Origin: Onthophagus taurus
Taxonomy: Eukaryota; Arthropoda; Insecta; Coleoptera; Scarabaeidae
DNA: 64,000 bases
Direction: 5' to 3'
Assembly: GCF_036711975.1 (NCBI RefSeq)
Contig: NC_091972.1
Location: 28,959,001 to 29,023,000, forward strand
Shown: positions 63,441-64,000 of the stretch, piece after piece
Layout: the number at the start of each line of letters is the position of its first letter
How positions within the stretch are numbered: position 1 is the first letter of the stretch
Program-made: the position numbers and the translations under genes
The notes under the pieces: model-generated
The model's database searches: none
What the model was told of the DNA's origin: nothing
Seen by the model: only the letters and a program-made list of their open reading frames with translations

Positions 63441-64000
63441 ACAGGTATCCCGTGACTCGACCGACAAACTTATGCCGTATATTCCGGGGGTTATTACGAT
63501 CAAAAAATGATATATCAACTATAGGTGTATCCCTCTTTATTTCGAAGATATCGACGGTATTAAAAAAATTGACTGTTAGTCTTGACGATTTACCGTTTGA
63601 CAAATTAATGATTTTTGTGCTGTCTTATTAATTTAAGCCATTATGTCGTATTTTGCTAATGCAGAATATGCTGATACAGTTTTCGTATATGGTTTTTGCA
63701 ATGGAAATGGACATGCTGCAGCTGCGTAGCACCTCGGGCGATACCCCGATCGCATTGTGCCTCACCACACAACATTTTCAAACGTTTTTCGTTGCTTGAG
63801 AGAGGCGGGATTATTCCCACGTCGTCGTATAGAAAGAGATGGAGATTGGCACGCTGAAGCAGTTTTAAATGCAGTTGAACGAAGTCCTTCTACCAGTATT
63901 CCTAGAATATCTCATACAACGGGAATTCCTCAAACCAACGTATGGAGAATTCTGCACTATGATGGACTTTATCCCAATCGAGTACGGTATTGCAGTGGTT
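63441..64000 (+). mobile_element. Mariner-type element with DUF4817-like transposase, cut by the window end
   Basis: It begins ACAGGTATCCCGTGACTCG and continues with the N-terminal FVYGFCNGNGHAAAA, a stop (TAG), then PHHTTFSNVF and the helix-turn-helix. It is the same family and position as 29756-31103. Confidence 0.82.

Overview
This is insect nuclear DNA: part of the replication-dependent histone locus, heavily invaded by transposable elements. The H2A, H2B, H3 and H4 proteins look insect-like. Each intact histone gene is intronless and ends in a 16-nt histone 3' stem-loop followed by a purine-rich element. The surrounding mobile elements (a Jockey-type LINE, a Penelope-like element, Tc1/mariner, piggyBac, hAT, copia) are typical of insects. 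I cannot name the order or species.

Layout. One histone unit lies inverted at the left: H2A(+) 197-571, H4(-) 2447-2758, H3(+) 3050-3460 and only the C-terminal part of H1(+) 4751-5073. A second unit runs the other way: H1(-) 26535-27317, a decayed H1 pseudogene with a Tigger/pogo scrap, a mariner-type element, H3(-) 31728-32138, a frameshifted H4(+) 32434-32723, H2A(-) 37249-37623 and H2B(+) 37958-38329. A third unit starts with H1(-) 57459-58244 and again has the H1 pseudogene, Tigger scrap and mariner-type element; the window ends before its H3. About 92-5813 is an inverted copy of parts of 25146-37728. H1(2) to H1(3) is about 30.9 kb, most of it transposon.

The two long spacers (about 5.8-25.1 kb and 38.4-56.5 kb) share the same old repeats in opposite orientation: a copia remnant, an unclassified repeat, a Penelope 3' end and repeat A. 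The spacer therefore belongs to the histone repeat unit and was inverted with it. The inversion junction coincides with a 361-bp TAA-flanked MITE (24785-25145).

Younger insertions lie on top. They are a nearly intact Jockey-type element (6585-11603) with a second 5'-truncated copy fused head-to-tail to its 3' tail (11604-13131); another 3' end of the same family in the H2A promoter (1-91); a Tc1 element inside a Penelope-like element; a piggyBac-like element at the join of two Penelope fragments; a LINE inside copia inside the spacer; and an apparently intact hAT (Buster/ZBED-like) element at 59475-62171 with an 8-bp target duplication. Several insertions have a matching empty site in the paralogous copy elsewhere in the window, which makes their boundaries firm.

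Function. The histone genes supply S-phase nucleosome proteins through shared divergent promoters (H3/H4 and H2A/H2B). In this window only one H4 and one H2B are intact. One H2A has lost its normal upstream promoter to a retrotransposon.
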